From positions 62,001 to 126,000 of the forward strand of contig JAFWPB010000028.1 of NCBI GenBank assembly GCA_017545245.1: 64,000 bases of DNA. Reading direction: 5' to 3'. This DNA comes from Clostridiales bacterium (GTDB lineage: Bacteria > Bacillota > Clostridia > Saccharofermentanales > Saccharofermentanaceae). Shown here one piece after another: positions 21,887 to 31,173 of this stretch (position 1 is the first letter of the stretch; every line of letters begins with the position of its first letter). Position numbers and translations under genes: made by a program. Below the pieces are notes generated by a model that saw only the letters and a program-made list of their open reading frames with translations, searched no databases and was not told the origin of the DNA.

Positions 21887-23782
21887 TTACACATCATCTT
21901 CTCGAATTAATGCCCTATACTTAAAAAGCACTTGGCCATCGGGCCCGGCTAAACATGTGCTGGTGAGTTCGCGGACGAGGTAGGAATCATACCATCCGTC
22001 CATGTCAGGCTCTGAGGCAAATTCATATTCCGGTGAGTAGACCATGTAGCTGAGACAACCGTTCACGATCTTCATGGGAACGATCGTGACATGATCGGGA
22101 TTTTCTTTTTCCCAGAGGACTGTTCCTTCTTCCGCATCAATGAGCCGGGTATGGTGAATCGGGTTGGTGTCCTGATGGAGAAGATATGCTTTTCCGGTGA
22201 CCGGATCGGTTAGTATATTTATAAGACCGTTACTTTCGTAAATCACGTGCATATCTTTGGCATCGAGAACGAGGTAAAGACCGTCGATCGGATTTCCTTC
22301 ATCATCCCAGTTGTCTTGTCTGCATACGATGAAACCGGACTCATCCTGGTAGATCAGATTATACGTATCGGAAACCTGATAATCAGCTTTGGTCTTAATG
22401 TTATAAAGGAGACCCTGCCCTTGAGAAGAACAGTAGATTATGGGATCAAGACCGGATTGCGGTACTCCGACAACGATGCCGGGTTCGCCGGGATAATAAC
22501 GTTCGGATCTAGGATCGGTATTCATTCCCTTCTGAAGAATAAACCGTGGCGTGTCACTGTTTTCAAATGTCTTTATTGTCTTGAAATCTTCGTTCATGAC
22601 GATGGCATTTCCATCTTTTTTTCCAACCAGATATCCCTCATAGCCGGAAACATCGGTCCACTTATGTTCAGTATTATCCAGTGTGGCAGCGACACGGCCG
22701 TTTCCGTCGATCAGGTCATAGCCATCTTCACGGACCATGAGCATCTTGTCCGGTGTGTATGGAATAAAATCACTGTATTCTGTATCGAGGAGTTTGTTGC
22801 CTTTGAAACTGTAGATCCTCCAGATATCGTTTTCATAATCGGAACGCTCATCCCGGAAAAGCATTGCGTCTCCGAAAGGACGGCCCCGAAACGAATACCC
22901 GGAAGTCAGAAAATCCAGTTCAGGTACGGTTCCATCGAGCTTGCGGAAACGGACCGGGTCCATATATCCGTCATAGCTATAGGAGAAGAAAATATCGTCC
23001 GAGACGATTTTGTAATATCCCCAAGGACTCGGAATATAGTCCATGTCAAAAGTTGTGACGATCTCTCTTGTTGTGCAACGATAGACGAGTATTTCCACAC
23101 CCTTTTCCTTGAGTGTAAACAGATATATGTTCTCGTCTTTCGGATCCATGGCAAGATAACAGCATCCGTCGTAGATCAGACCGGTATAACTTGCGCCGTC
23201 ATGGGAAAGGATCCCGTACTTGTTAGTGTATTCGGAACGGTTATATTCACTGCTTCCCCATTCAGCGCTGCTTCCCGATTCTTCGGAATCGCTATCGTTA
23301 TACTTTATTACCAGATAATCCCCACCCGGAAGCATAAAGTAGTCGTCGAATATCGGGTCACAGATAAGGACTCCTTTTTCACTGAAAAAACCGACAGGAT
23401 TGGATCCTCCGTAGCCCGAGTCGATTCCGCTCAGAACCTGCATATGCTGCGTGTAATACGGGTAGATCTCTCCGTAATTGTCAGAGGGAACAAAATCAGT
23501 CATCGGCGTTCCGGGAAGACGGGTAAAAATGTCTGCATCCGCGCTCGACGGTTCATAATTGTCCCAGTTGACCTTGACGCCGATAGAAGAAGCGGCGGAA
23601 GTGCTTTTGGAGTCGTCTTCTGTTTCAGAAGTTTCAGTTGTACCGGAAACGGACGGATCAGATGAAGTGGCCGGGACAGAATCAGAAGAGGACGAGGACG
23701 TGCGCTTCGATGAGACAGTCGTGCAGGAAGAAAGCAATAGCGCTCCGGCAAGCAAGATGGGGATTAAGCTGGTTCTTTTCAT
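21887..23782 (-). CDS. Tandem lipoprotein paralogue 2
   Basis: 631 aa; a short signal peptide with lipobox LLSSC (Cys about 20). The Ser/Thr/Asp linker is shorter than in the others (to about 70). The family opening is VKVNWDNYEPSSADADIFTRLPGTPMTDFVPSDNYGEIYPYY. WG-like units include VGFFSEKGVLICDPIFDD and YGILSHDGASYTGLIYD. The C-terminus is LAGPDGQVLFKYRALI..DD. AAAGGAG precedes the ATG, only 12 nt after the stop of paralogue 1, so the two are surely co-transcribed. 10-mers lie at 21924 and 23599, near the two ends of the gene. Function unknown. Confidence 0.75.
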   Translation of the reverse strand: MKRTSLIPILLAGALLLSSCTTVSSKRTSSSSSDSVPATSSDPSVSGTTETSETEDDSKSTSAASSIGVKVNWDNYEPSSADADIFTRLPGTPMTDFVPSDNYGEIYPYYTQHMQVLSGIDSGYGGSNPVGFFSEKGVLICDPIFDDYFMLPGGDYLVIKYNDSDSEESGSSAEWGSSEYNRSEYTNKYGILSHDGASYTGLIYDGCCYLAMDPKDENIYLFTLKEKGVEILVYRCTTREIVTTFDMDYIPSPWGYYKIVSDDIFFSYSYDGYMDPVRFRKLDGTVPELDFLTSGYSFRGRPFGDAMLFRDERSDYENDIWRIYSFKGNKLLDTEYSDFIPYTPDKMLMVREDGYDLIDGNGRVAATLDNTEHKWTDVSGYEGYLVGKKDGNAIVMNEDFKTIKTFENSDTPRFILQKGMNTDPRSERYYPGEPGIVVGVPQSGLDPIIYCSSQGQGLLYNIKTKADYQVSDTYNLIYQDESGFIVCRQDNWDDEGNPIDGLYLVLDAKDMHVIYESNGLINILTDPVTGKAYLLHQDTNPIHHTRLIDAEEGTVLWEKENPDHVTIVPMKIVNGCLSYMVYSPEYEFASEPDMDGWYDSYLVRELTSTCLAGPDGQVLFKYRALIREDDV

Positions 23783-23794
23783 AGGGGACTCCTT

Positions 23795-25651
23795 TTAATC
23801 ATCGAATGCTAATGGATAATACATGAAAACTACTTTCCCGTCACGATCGATCAGGTAGGTATCTTGTTCTTTGCTTGTACAACGGAAGGAACCGTTATAC
23901 ACCTCAGCGATATAGGAGACGCCGGATGGGAATGGATCTTCTCCGTTGAACAAGAATTCTCCGGAGGAGAAGTCGAAGATTTTTCGGGAATCATTCTCAT
24001 AATCGGTGATGATCATATAAGAATGGCCTTCAATATCACTAAGCGTCCAGATATCGGATGCAGGGCGGTCACTTTGATAGATGATGGATCCGTCTTTCGT
24101 ATCAATGATCTTGAAGTCATACTTGAACTTATAGTCGAAGTCACCGAGCATGATCTGTTCTCCGTTTTCAACCAGTATATAGGACGTGTTCTCAATGACG
24201 GAACATTCCGGATAGCTCCCGATTTCCGTTTTTTCTCCGGTCAGAATATTGATGATGAAAGTGGCGCCGTCAAAACTGACGGAGTCAGAATTGTCGGAGT
24301 CAGAATTGACAACATCGGGACGGATGAAGTAGTTGGTCTTGAAATCTGCGTCTAAATAATTGGTGGCATAGATAAGAAAATAGTCTTCTGTTTTTACTTC
24401 CGGAATCGAGCGGATAAGATTGCAGTCCATATCGTAGATTTTCAGGCCATCCTTGGCAGTGAGAAGAATATAGTCGTCAACAAACCTGACGTTCGCTGCC
24501 GGAATGATACCGTCTGTCGCAATTGAGGCTTGGGCCTTTCCATCTTTGATAAGAACGAGCTTGTCCTTTAATGGAATGAGAATACGCTGATTGGAAATCC
24601 GGATCATCTCATTGGATTCGAAAAGGAGCTCTCCGGTGATCGAGTAAAGATATGCCCTGGAATTACTTTCGTTTTCCCAGTCATAAATGCTGTAAAGCAG
24701 GGTATTCCCAATGAGATAGGGATAATACACGTAGTCTTCTTTAACCGCAGGGATATCGATTTCTTTCCCGGTCTCTCCATCAAAGATGCAAAGTACTTCT
24801 CCTTGCTCTCCAACAGAGACAAAATACCGGTCGTCCACAATTCGCGCGCCCTCAAAATAGAAATAAAAATCATCATCCTTGAGGAGGTCGTCGAGCCTCA
24901 GGCTTTTCTCTTCCGACATCTTTCTGGAAGTCATATCGAGGCTGACATAGGAAACACCGGAGGAGGTGAGCTTTATCAGATACAGGTTATCTCCTCGATA
25001 AAAGCAACTGTCATAATTTGTTCCGGTGTAAAAGGATCCGTCAGAGGAGAGATATCCCATGACCCGCTTGTCTGTTTCTCCGGACGTGGAGGGAACAGCT
25101 TTATAGACGGTATAGCCACCTGTTGTCCGATAGCAGTCGGAGAAGACACCGTCGCAGACCAATCGGCCCTTGGCATCGATGAATCCATATCTTACCGCGA
25201 TCTCGTCATCATACATGTATTCGCTTTCCCCATGGGCGGCACAAAATGGCATGACATGACCATAGTCGGAAGAAGTGATAAAGTCCTCGACCGGTTCTTC
25301 GCGAAGCCGCGTAACGATGGGATCACTATGCTCTGCTTTCTCATACGAATCCCAGTTGACTTTGACTTTGGTTGGGGTCCCGCCATCCGGCGCGGATGAC
25401 GTTTCGGATGAAGTTTCGGATGGCTCGGTCGTTTCTGTGCTGGTTTCTTCGGTAGTCGTTGTAGTAGTGGACACGCTCTCTGTTTCTGATGGGGAAATAG
25501 ACGTGGTTTCGGTTATTTCTGACGATGTCTCAGAAGTTTGAGTCCCGGAAGAGAGCTCAGACGTCTTTTCCAACTCGGAATTCTTTGCACAGGATGTAAG
25601 TGCGGTGGAAAATGCAAGTACTAAAGCGATAGAAATAATACACTTTTTCAT
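23795..25651 (-). CDS. Tandem lipoprotein paralogue 1 (first in operon)
   Basis: 618 aa; lipobox ALTSC (Cys about 21), Thr/Ser/Glu linker to about 95, then VKVNWDSYEKAEHSDPIVTRLREEPVEDFITSSDYGHVMPF. WG-like units include YGFIDAKGRLVCDGVFSD and MGYLSSDGSFYTGTNYD. It ends LIDRDGKVVFMYYPLAFDD. AAGGAG precedes the ATG. It leads the four-gene run transcribed leftward. The region between it and the PstS-like gene (25652-25760) holds an imperfect GC-rich dyad (CCGGTCGTGT/ACACGGCCGG) that may end the PstS transcript. Function unknown; the shared linker and lipobox indicate surface display. Confidence 0.75.
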   Translation of the reverse strand: MKKCIISIALVLAFSTALTSCAKNSELEKTSELSSGTQTSETSSEITETTSISPSETESVSTTTTTTEETSTETTEPSETSSETSSAPDGGTPTKVKVNWDSYEKAEHSDPIVTRLREEPVEDFITSSDYGHVMPFCAAHGESEYMYDDEIAVRYGFIDAKGRLVCDGVFSDCYRTTGGYTVYKAVPSTSGETDKRVMGYLSSDGSFYTGTNYDSCFYRGDNLYLIKLTSSGVSYVSLDMTSRKMSEEKSLRLDDLLKDDDFYFYFEGARIVDDRYFVSVGEQGEVLCIFDGETGKEIDIPAVKEDYVYYPYLIGNTLLYSIYDWENESNSRAYLYSITGELLFESNEMIRISNQRILIPLKDKLVLIKDGKAQASIATDGIIPAANVRFVDDYILLTAKDGLKIYDMDCNLIRSIPEVKTEDYFLIYATNYLDADFKTNYFIRPDVVNSDSDNSDSVSFDGATFIINILTGEKTEIGSYPECSVIENTSYILVENGEQIMLGDFDYKFKYDFKIIDTKDGSIIYQSDRPASDIWTLSDIEGHSYMIITDYENDSRKIFDFSSGEFLFNGEDPFPSGVSYIAEVYNGSFRCTSKEQDTYLIDRDGKVVFMYYPLAFDD

Positions 25652-25760
25652 ATGGGCTCCTTCCGGAATTTGGTACCTCGGCGGATCCGGTGGCCGGGTC
25701 CGGCCGTGTCTCTTCTTATCTCATTTCAGAATAACACGACCGGATTGCATAATGACCTGA

Positions 25761-26813
25761 TTATTTTACCGGAACATAACCTTCCATCTCGGCCAGCTTC
25801 TGTCCGTCTTCTCCAAGCACCCAGTTAAAGAGGATGCGCTCCGGGCTGTCTTCTTTTGCTTCCTTGTTGATAACAACATAGTAGGATGTGCGGAAAGGAT
25901 ATTCGCCCTTCTGGATCGATTCTTTTGCCGGCATGACATCGTCGACTTTGATGATCTTCAGACCATCTGCCATCTTCATCTGTGTAGCGTAATAGTAAGG
26001 CGTATAACCGATTGCATCTGCGGAATTATCGAAGGACTTTACTGCTTCGATGAGGCCGCCCATATCACCGACAACCATTTCTGTCGGAGCTTCCATCATG
26101 GTCAGATCTTTCATGACATATTTTTCCATCATGACCTGGGAACCGGCTTCCTTATTTCTCTGGATCGGCATGATCTTCCGGTCTTCGCCGCCGACTTCTT
26201 TCCAGTTGGTGATCTCGCCGGTGTAGATCTTCTGGATCTGCTCTGTGGTCAGTGACTCGACCGGGTTAGACTGATTGACAACGAAGACGAGGGCTTCGGA
26301 GGCGAAAGGTTCCATCTCATATTCGAACTTTTCTTGTTTCATCATGTCGAAGATCGAATCGGCCGGCTGTGCGCAGATAAGAAGATTGGCTTCCCCGCTG
26401 ATCAGGTAGCGGAAGGATTCCGTCGTCTTATGGAATGTCAGCATCGAATCCGCTTCGTCTCTGGAAATGCCGAGAAGTACGGAAGTGATCGCCGTGGCCA
26501 TCGGCTTGGTGGATGTCGATCCGTCAATGACCGGATAATTTGCTTTCGTAAACTCGAAGAGATCGTTCTTGGTTTCTGCTGTAGTGGTGGTCGCTTCTGT
26601 AGTAGCTTCGGTCGTTGCTTCTGTAGTGGCTTCCGTTGTCGTAGTTGCCTCTGTTGTAGTCGTCGCCTCGGTTGTGGTGGCTTCTGTCGTTGTGGTGGCC
26701 ACCGTTGTGGTTTCTTTTGTCGTTTCCTTGGAATTACATCCTGTTACGGCAAAAAGAGAAATTGCTGTTGTTACGGCAATACATGCTGCAAGTGATCTTC
26801 TGAACTTTTTCAT
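25761..26813 (-). CDS. PstS-like phosphate-binding lipoprotein
   Basis: 350 aa. Signal peptide with lipobox AVTGC, then a linker made of TTEATTEATT-type repeats (about 30-82). The periplasmic-binding-protein fold starts at YPVIDGSTSTKPMATAI, the anion-loop motif of PstS-type proteins. Later motifs EALVFVVNQSNPVESLTTEQIQKIYTGEITNW and the C-terminal ILFNWVLGEDGQKLAEMEGYVPV are characteristic of phosphate ABC receptors. No pstC, pstA or pstB lies nearby, so it may serve a distant transporter or act as a sensor. AGAGG precedes the ATG. A possible TTCCAA/TATACT promoter (17-nt spacer) lies in 26814-27173, which otherwise shows only an AAGTGCTTTT copy (27142). Confidence 0.85.
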   Translation of the reverse strand: MKKFRRSLAACIAVTTAISLFAVTGCNSKETTKETTTVATTTTEATTTEATTTTEATTTTEATTEATTEATTEATTTTAETKNDLFEFTKANYPVIDGSTSTKPMATAITSVLLGISRDEADSMLTFHKTTESFRYLISGEANLLICAQPADSIFDMMKQEKFEYEMEPFASEALVFVVNQSNPVESLTTEQIQKIYTGEITNWKEVGGEDRKIMPIQRNKEAGSQVMMEKYVMKDLTMMEAPTEMVVGDMGGLIEAVKSFDNSADAIGYTPYYYATQMKMADGLKIIKVDDVMPAKESIQKGEYPFRTSYYVVINKEAKEDSPERILFNWVLGEDGQKLAEMEGYVPVK

Positions 26814-27173
26814 AATAATAACCTCTTCTTTCTCGTGCCCGAAGGCCTTTTTTGAGCATATTTAATTCAGCCCCGGCGACGTTGCAGGAGCGCGAATCCA
26901 AAGTATAAGTGATGTAAATCAATATTGGAAAAACAGTATGATCTTTCTTCTCATCGTCAAGACCTCCCATGCCACATTTGGCCGAAGCCATTAACCCCCG
27001 TTAACTGTCTTCAGTATAATTCGGAGAAGAACGGTTGTGGTGACGGATTTGTCATGAACAAGTGATTTTTTTGAATTTCAAAGGAAATTTTTCCGCTGTG
27101 TTGAAAACTGTTGGAAAACCAGTGGTTTTTTGCCTGGGGGCAAGTGCTTTTGGATAAGAATGAAGAGAAAGTT

Positions 27174-28076
27174 TCAGTTCTGGAAAAGAACCAGTATGCG
27201 CAAAAGGACATTCACGGCGAGCTGAGCGAGAAAATAGAATTCGAGATAACTTACTGCCAGCATATTGAATGTGGCGTTGTCAGACAGTGCCAGATCCTGT
27301 TTGAGCGAAACGAAATGGGCGATTCCCATGACTACAAAAGCGACGAAGATCAGGGTAAATGCGCCGCGGGAGCCGAGGAGCACGGAAATGAAGATCATTA
27401 TGTCGGCAAAGCAAAGATAGATCGAGGACATGGATACCGTGTCCAGTGCTCGGAGAAACGTCAGTTTCCGGTTCACGAGCCGTGAGGTAAGTGTGAAACA
27501 TCCGGCCAGGATCAGGACGCAGACCCAGAGGATCACAGTAAATACCAGTAAGGAAAAAAACGGGTGCTTGGCGATCAGGTCTGTTCTTCCGAAGACCAGG
27601 GAGATCAGCATGCCGAGAAACGGTGAGTCGGTATGGGAGGTGAATACCACCATGGATGAGGTCAGGAGTGCAAAGAGACTGTTGACGATGATCATCTTCA
27701 GAACAGGTACGACCTGGGGACGATTCTGTATCGTCGTGACCGGATGCCATACATATGCCAGAATCGGTCGGAGAAGTTTGGAAAACGATGGGAAGATCGA
27801 GCGTGCTTTTGTGATGAAAGCGGAGAATGTGAAACGCTGTCCACCGGTGGACTGGTTCCAGACCTGCTTGGTCTTCGGTTCTTTCTTTCCCTTTGCTTTC
27901 TGATTTGGTTGTTCTTCGTGCTTTCCTTGATTCGGGTTTGTGCCGGTGGCGGCCGATGCAGATGAAGCTGCTGCTGAAGATGCGTCCGCCTCGGGCACAT
28001 GATTTGCTGTACCACGACAATTGCAGCGTTCTCCAGCTGCCAGTTCACGTCCGCAATAAAAACAGGTCTTCGCCAT
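27174..28076 (-). CDS. Zinc-ribbon Yip1-like membrane protein
   Basis: 300 aa. The N-terminus has a zinc-finger-like Cys pattern (CFYCGRELAAGERCNC). An Ala/Ser-rich, then Lys-rich linker follows to about 90. The C-terminal half has five predicted membrane helices (from about 127 to 297) in the pattern of the Yip1 domain family. Such proteins are widespread and uncharacterised in Clostridia. The start is the ATG after AAAGAG. It is divergent from the acyltransferase gene; the shared region has a TATAAT at 28144. Confidence 0.7.
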   Translation of the reverse strand: MAKTCFYCGRELAAGERCNCRGTANHVPEADASSAAASSASAATGTNPNQGKHEEQPNQKAKGKKEPKTKQVWNQSTGGQRFTFSAFITKARSIFPSFSKLLRPILAYVWHPVTTIQNRPQVVPVLKMIIVNSLFALLTSSMVVFTSHTDSPFLGMLISLVFGRTDLIAKHPFFSLLVFTVILWVCVLILAGCFTLTSRLVNRKLTFLRALDTVSMSSIYLCFADIMIFISVLLGSRGAFTLIFVAFVVMGIAHFVSLKQDLALSDNATFNMLAVSYLEFYFLAQLAVNVLLRILVLFQN

Positions 28077-28229
28077 ACTCTTTTTTCGGTCCTTCCGGTC
28101 GATAAATCAAAATGGTTTGCTATGCGCTAGTTAGCACTTTATGTATAATACGAGATATATGTTATCAATTTATGTCAAAGCTGAGTTATTTTTGACAAAA
28201 TTACGTGGTGAATTTAGGTTTTTGGTTGA

Positions 28230-29585
28230 ATGAGCGGAGAAAACAAGGAAAAAACGAATACGCTCCGAAAGGAAAATGATAAACAAAGCACCCCGGACTA
28301 TGGGTGTGTTCCGAGTACTTTCTGGTACAGGTTTTTCGGTTCAAGTATCGTCCTCAATGCCTGCAGGCTGATCTTCGGGATCAAGATCCGTACCGATAAG
28401 GAAGTCCGTGATATGCCGGGACCGATGGTTGTTGTAGGAAATCATCCTTCGTATATCGATCCGATCATCATGGGTACATTGTTATATGGCCGCAGGATCA
28501 ATTTCGTAGCCGGGGAATTCCTGTTCCGCAAGAAAATCTTCGGGCCAATCATCACGAAGGGTGGATGTATTCCGAAAACCCAGTACAGAAATGATATCCG
28601 GGCCGTCAAGGCTATGATGCGCGTCATGAAAAGGGGCGGCACGCTGGGTATTTTCCCAGAGGCGACGCGTCTTATCGATGGTTCATCGATCCGTTTTGAC
28701 AGTGCACTGGCAAGTCTTGTGAAAAAGAGCGAGGCCGCGCTGGTGTTCATGCGGTCCCATGGCGCATATCTGAATATGCCACGCTGGGGCCAAAGTGCTT
28801 TTCGCCGAGGACGCATCACGGCAGAAATCGCAAAAGTGATCCCGTCTGACCAAATCAGGGAAATGAGCGTCGAGGAGATCCATCAGGCGATGCTCGACAC
28901 GTTGAAGTTCAATGAATATGACTATTTTAAGGAGCATAAGCAGGTCTTCCATTCGCGAAAACCGGCGGCCGGAGTTGAGAACATTGCCAACATCTGCCCA
29001 CGCTGCGAGGGGATCAATACGACTTTTGTTCCGAAAGACAGGAGAAAGAAGAATCTTCTGGTCTGCCGTTCCTGCGGGAACAAAGTGCTCCTGAACGACC
29101 GTGGATTCTTCGAACCCTGTGGAGCCGAGGATAAGTGCTTCCCGGACCTTCACGAGTGGAACTTGTGGGAGAAGAAGATCTATGCGGATATGATCGAGAA
29201 ACCGGATTTCTGTCTGACAGAGAAAGTGGAGCTTCACAAGGAATGCGGCGAGCACGATTATGCCAAGGTTGGCGAAGGACTCCTTACGATCCGCGATGGG
29301 ATCATCACCTACGAAGGAACGGAATGCGAGCCTTCCGAAGGATTGATCTGCCGGAAAGGAAAAGTGATCCGTGAACACAGAAACCGCGATCTTTCAAAGG
29401 TAGGAAAGCAGGTTACCAAGACTTTCCCGATCAAGAACATGAAGGGCATTCTTCTTGATTTCGGCCTCTTTATGGAAATATATGGATCCGACAGTACGGT
29501 GAACCGCATCGTTCCCGAAAATACCCAGCGGATCTATGAGATCTATTCCATCTTCTGCGCGTACAGGGAGAAGTTCCGGGAGTAA
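28230..29585 (+). CDS. PlsC-like 1-acylglycerol-3-phosphate acyltransferase with zinc-ribbon tail
   Basis: 451 aa. The acyltransferase domain (about 30-215) shows block I NHPSYIDP (NHxxxxD), the block II-like region around NFVAGEFLFRK, and block III FPEATR. This family transfers an acyl chain to lysophosphatidic acid at the membrane. After residue 250 a zinc ribbon appears (CPRCEGINTTF...LVCRSCGNKV), then a beta-rich tail; this addition is not found in canonical PlsC. The Shine-Dalgarno site is weak. An exact 10-mer lies in the gene at 28793. The hairpin array with stem GTGGGACT begins about 50 nt after the stop. Confidence 0.85.
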   Translation: MSGENKEKTNTLRKENDKQSTPDYGCVPSTFWYRFFGSSIVLNACRLIFGIKIRTDKEVRDMPGPMVVVGNHPSYIDPIIMGTLLYGRRINFVAGEFLFRKKIFGPIITKGGCIPKTQYRNDIRAVKAMMRVMKRGGTLGIFPEATRLIDGSSIRFDSALASLVKKSEAALVFMRSHGAYLNMPRWGQSAFRRGRITAEIAKVIPSDQIREMSVEEIHQAMLDTLKFNEYDYFKEHKQVFHSRKPAAGVENIANICPRCEGINTTFVPKDRRKKNLLVCRSCGNKVLLNDRGFFEPCGAEDKCFPDLHEWNLWEKKIYADMIEKPDFCLTEKVELHKECGEHDYAKVGEGLLTIRDGIITYEGTECEPSEGLICRKGKVIREHRNRDLSKVGKQVTKTFPIKNMKGILLDFGLFMEIYGSDSTVNRIVPENTQRIYEIYSIFCAYREKFRE

Positions 29586-29633
29586 AGCGGCGCTTATGGG
29601 ACAGGGCAGGAAGCAAGTGCTTTTCGAGAAGAA

Positions 29634-29943
29634 GTGGGACTAGATGGGCTCAAAAGAGATAGATGGTCCCATCGTTTTGCACGTCGTATGGGACTAGATC
29701 GGTCGGTAATGCTAAGGTAGTCCCACGGATTTCCTTGTTCGGTGGGACCAGATCGAACAGGCTGCCGGTTTTAGTCCCACCGTTTACTCATTTTAGTGGG
29801 ACTACATTGGTCAAACAAGGCGGAAAGGTCCCACGCGGTGCTTATTTTAGTAGGACCATATTGACCAAACTGAGCGGAAAGGTCCCATTTGGGCCGCATA
29901 TTAGTGGGATTAAATTGGTCACGCTGAAGGATATAGTCCCAAT
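29634..29943. repeat. GTGGGACT hairpin array (six units)
   Basis: Six units of the form TGGGAC(T/C)A-N(about 25)-(G/A)GTCCCA occur about 53 nt apart, beginning near 29635, 29689, 29742, 29796, 29849 and 29903. Stems keep the word while loops diverge, although units 4-6 share an ATTGGTCA/ATTGACCA segment. An exact AAGTGCTTTT (29615) abuts the first unit. The last unit runs into the 3' end of the FliB-like gene and encodes its final residues. Confidence 0.9.
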
Positions 29944-31043
29944 TCACTCAGATATTCCAAAAACTTTTCTACGTTTTCATCCGAGTATTCGATTTCCGAG
30001 GAGTACATGCGGGCAAGTTCGATCTGATCATCTAATGTGAAATCATTGTTTGCGGCAAAGTGACATGCCCCGAGATACCCGATTATTTTTGTGCTCGTCA
30101 TTGCGAAAAGCACTCGTGTCCGGAGGTCTTCTTCGTCAGGGGTCTGTTCGTCTGCGCCATCGGCTTCGATAGCCCCGGAGAGATGACGGTAGAGAAAATA
30201 CCAAAGAAGATTTTCATATTCGACTTCGCGGCCTTGCTTCTGCATGAAAGCGTAGAATGCCGACGTATCAATATTTTGAGCGTTTTCGAGAAGCGAGATT
30301 TCTTCGTCCCAGGAAGGATCCAGACGCTCCAGACTTCGGAGAAAGTGTCCCCACTTGACCGGGTCGAAGCGGAGCGGAACGGATCCGCAGAATTCTAGGA
30401 TATCGTGCACACGCATCTCCAGGTTCCGGGTCCGGTCCTGAAGGAGAGAGAAGATCTGTGATCTTTGGGATAGAAATACTTTTTCGGCGGTGGTCAGGTA
30501 ACCATCACTGTTCTCATATGAAGCCAGGTAACCGTCAGGGTGGAGTGTTTCATCTGTGATCGATTCATCTGGTTGGGAGGCCGTATCTTCCGGCGTTCCG
30601 ACGTGTTCGGAATTCTCAGTCAAATCGACGATTTCGATTGGCGCACGTTGTGTCAGAAGAATCCGTCCTGCTTCCTCGCAGCAAAGACCAAGCCCGACCT
30701 CTTCGCGGTCGGTGTAGAAGTTCCGGAATCGAGGATGTTCGCGGCAGATGTCACAGAGCGAATCCTCGCCAAGTCCCAGGATCAACTCGCACAAGTTCTT
30801 TTCATTTAGAAAAGGACAACGCTCATTCTCACCGAGAATGAAGTGCGCACTATGAAATTCTTCAGAGATGCACTGCTTCAGTTTTTCACCCAGTGGGCCT
30901 TGTACGTTGCGATAACGTTCGAGCGAAACTTCATCGACATCAATCTCCCAGCCGATGCAGCAGCTGTGCCTGCACCGGTCCGCAATGCACTGGAATTCCC
31001 GCATGAATCGGGGTCCATAAGTTTTGTCTTCGAATGAAATCAT
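29919..31043 (-). CDS. FliB-family lysine-N-methylase-like protein
   Basis: 374 aa from the ATG with GGAGG 8 nt upstream; the longer frame to 31247 has no site and would overlap the divergent lipoprotein gene. The N-terminal half carries the Cys motifs of the FliB family: FQCIADRCRHSCCIGWEIDVD, CPFLNEKNLCELI, LCDICREHPRF, GLGLCCEEA. They probably hold an Fe-S cluster. FliB methylates lysines of flagellin in Salmonella, but the family is common in non-flagellated Clostridia, where the substrate is unknown. No flagellar gene is in the window. Its last codons lie in a hairpin-array unit. Confidence 0.8.
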   Translation of the reverse strand: MISFEDKTYGPRFMREFQCIADRCRHSCCIGWEIDVDEVSLERYRNVQGPLGEKLKQCISEEFHSAHFILGENERCPFLNEKNLCELILGLGEDSLCDICREHPRFRNFYTDREEVGLGLCCEEAGRILLTQRAPIEIVDLTENSEHVGTPEDTASQPDESITDETLHPDGYLASYENSDGYLTTAEKVFLSQRSQIFSLLQDRTRNLEMRVHDILEFCGSVPLRFDPVKWGHFLRSLERLDPSWDEEISLLENAQNIDTSAFYAFMQKQGREVEYENLLWYFLYRHLSGAIEADGADEQTPDEEDLRTRVLFAMTSTKIIGYLGACHFAANNDFTLDDQIELARMYSSEIEYSDENVEKFLEYLSELGLYPSA

Positions 31044-31173
31044 AGTGCTCCTCCGAGAAAAATGTAGCGCTTCTTCAGAAGAAATGCAACACATCCTGGT
31101 TTTGTCTCGTCTAATATTTTGAAAGCCGATTTGCGTGAATGGAAAAATTGAAAAGAAGAAGGAGACATTTAAC

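Noticed and set aside
29634..29943. CRISPR array
   Set aside because: Words are 6-8 nt and inverted in pairs, with no 25-35 nt direct repeat and no cas gene in the window.
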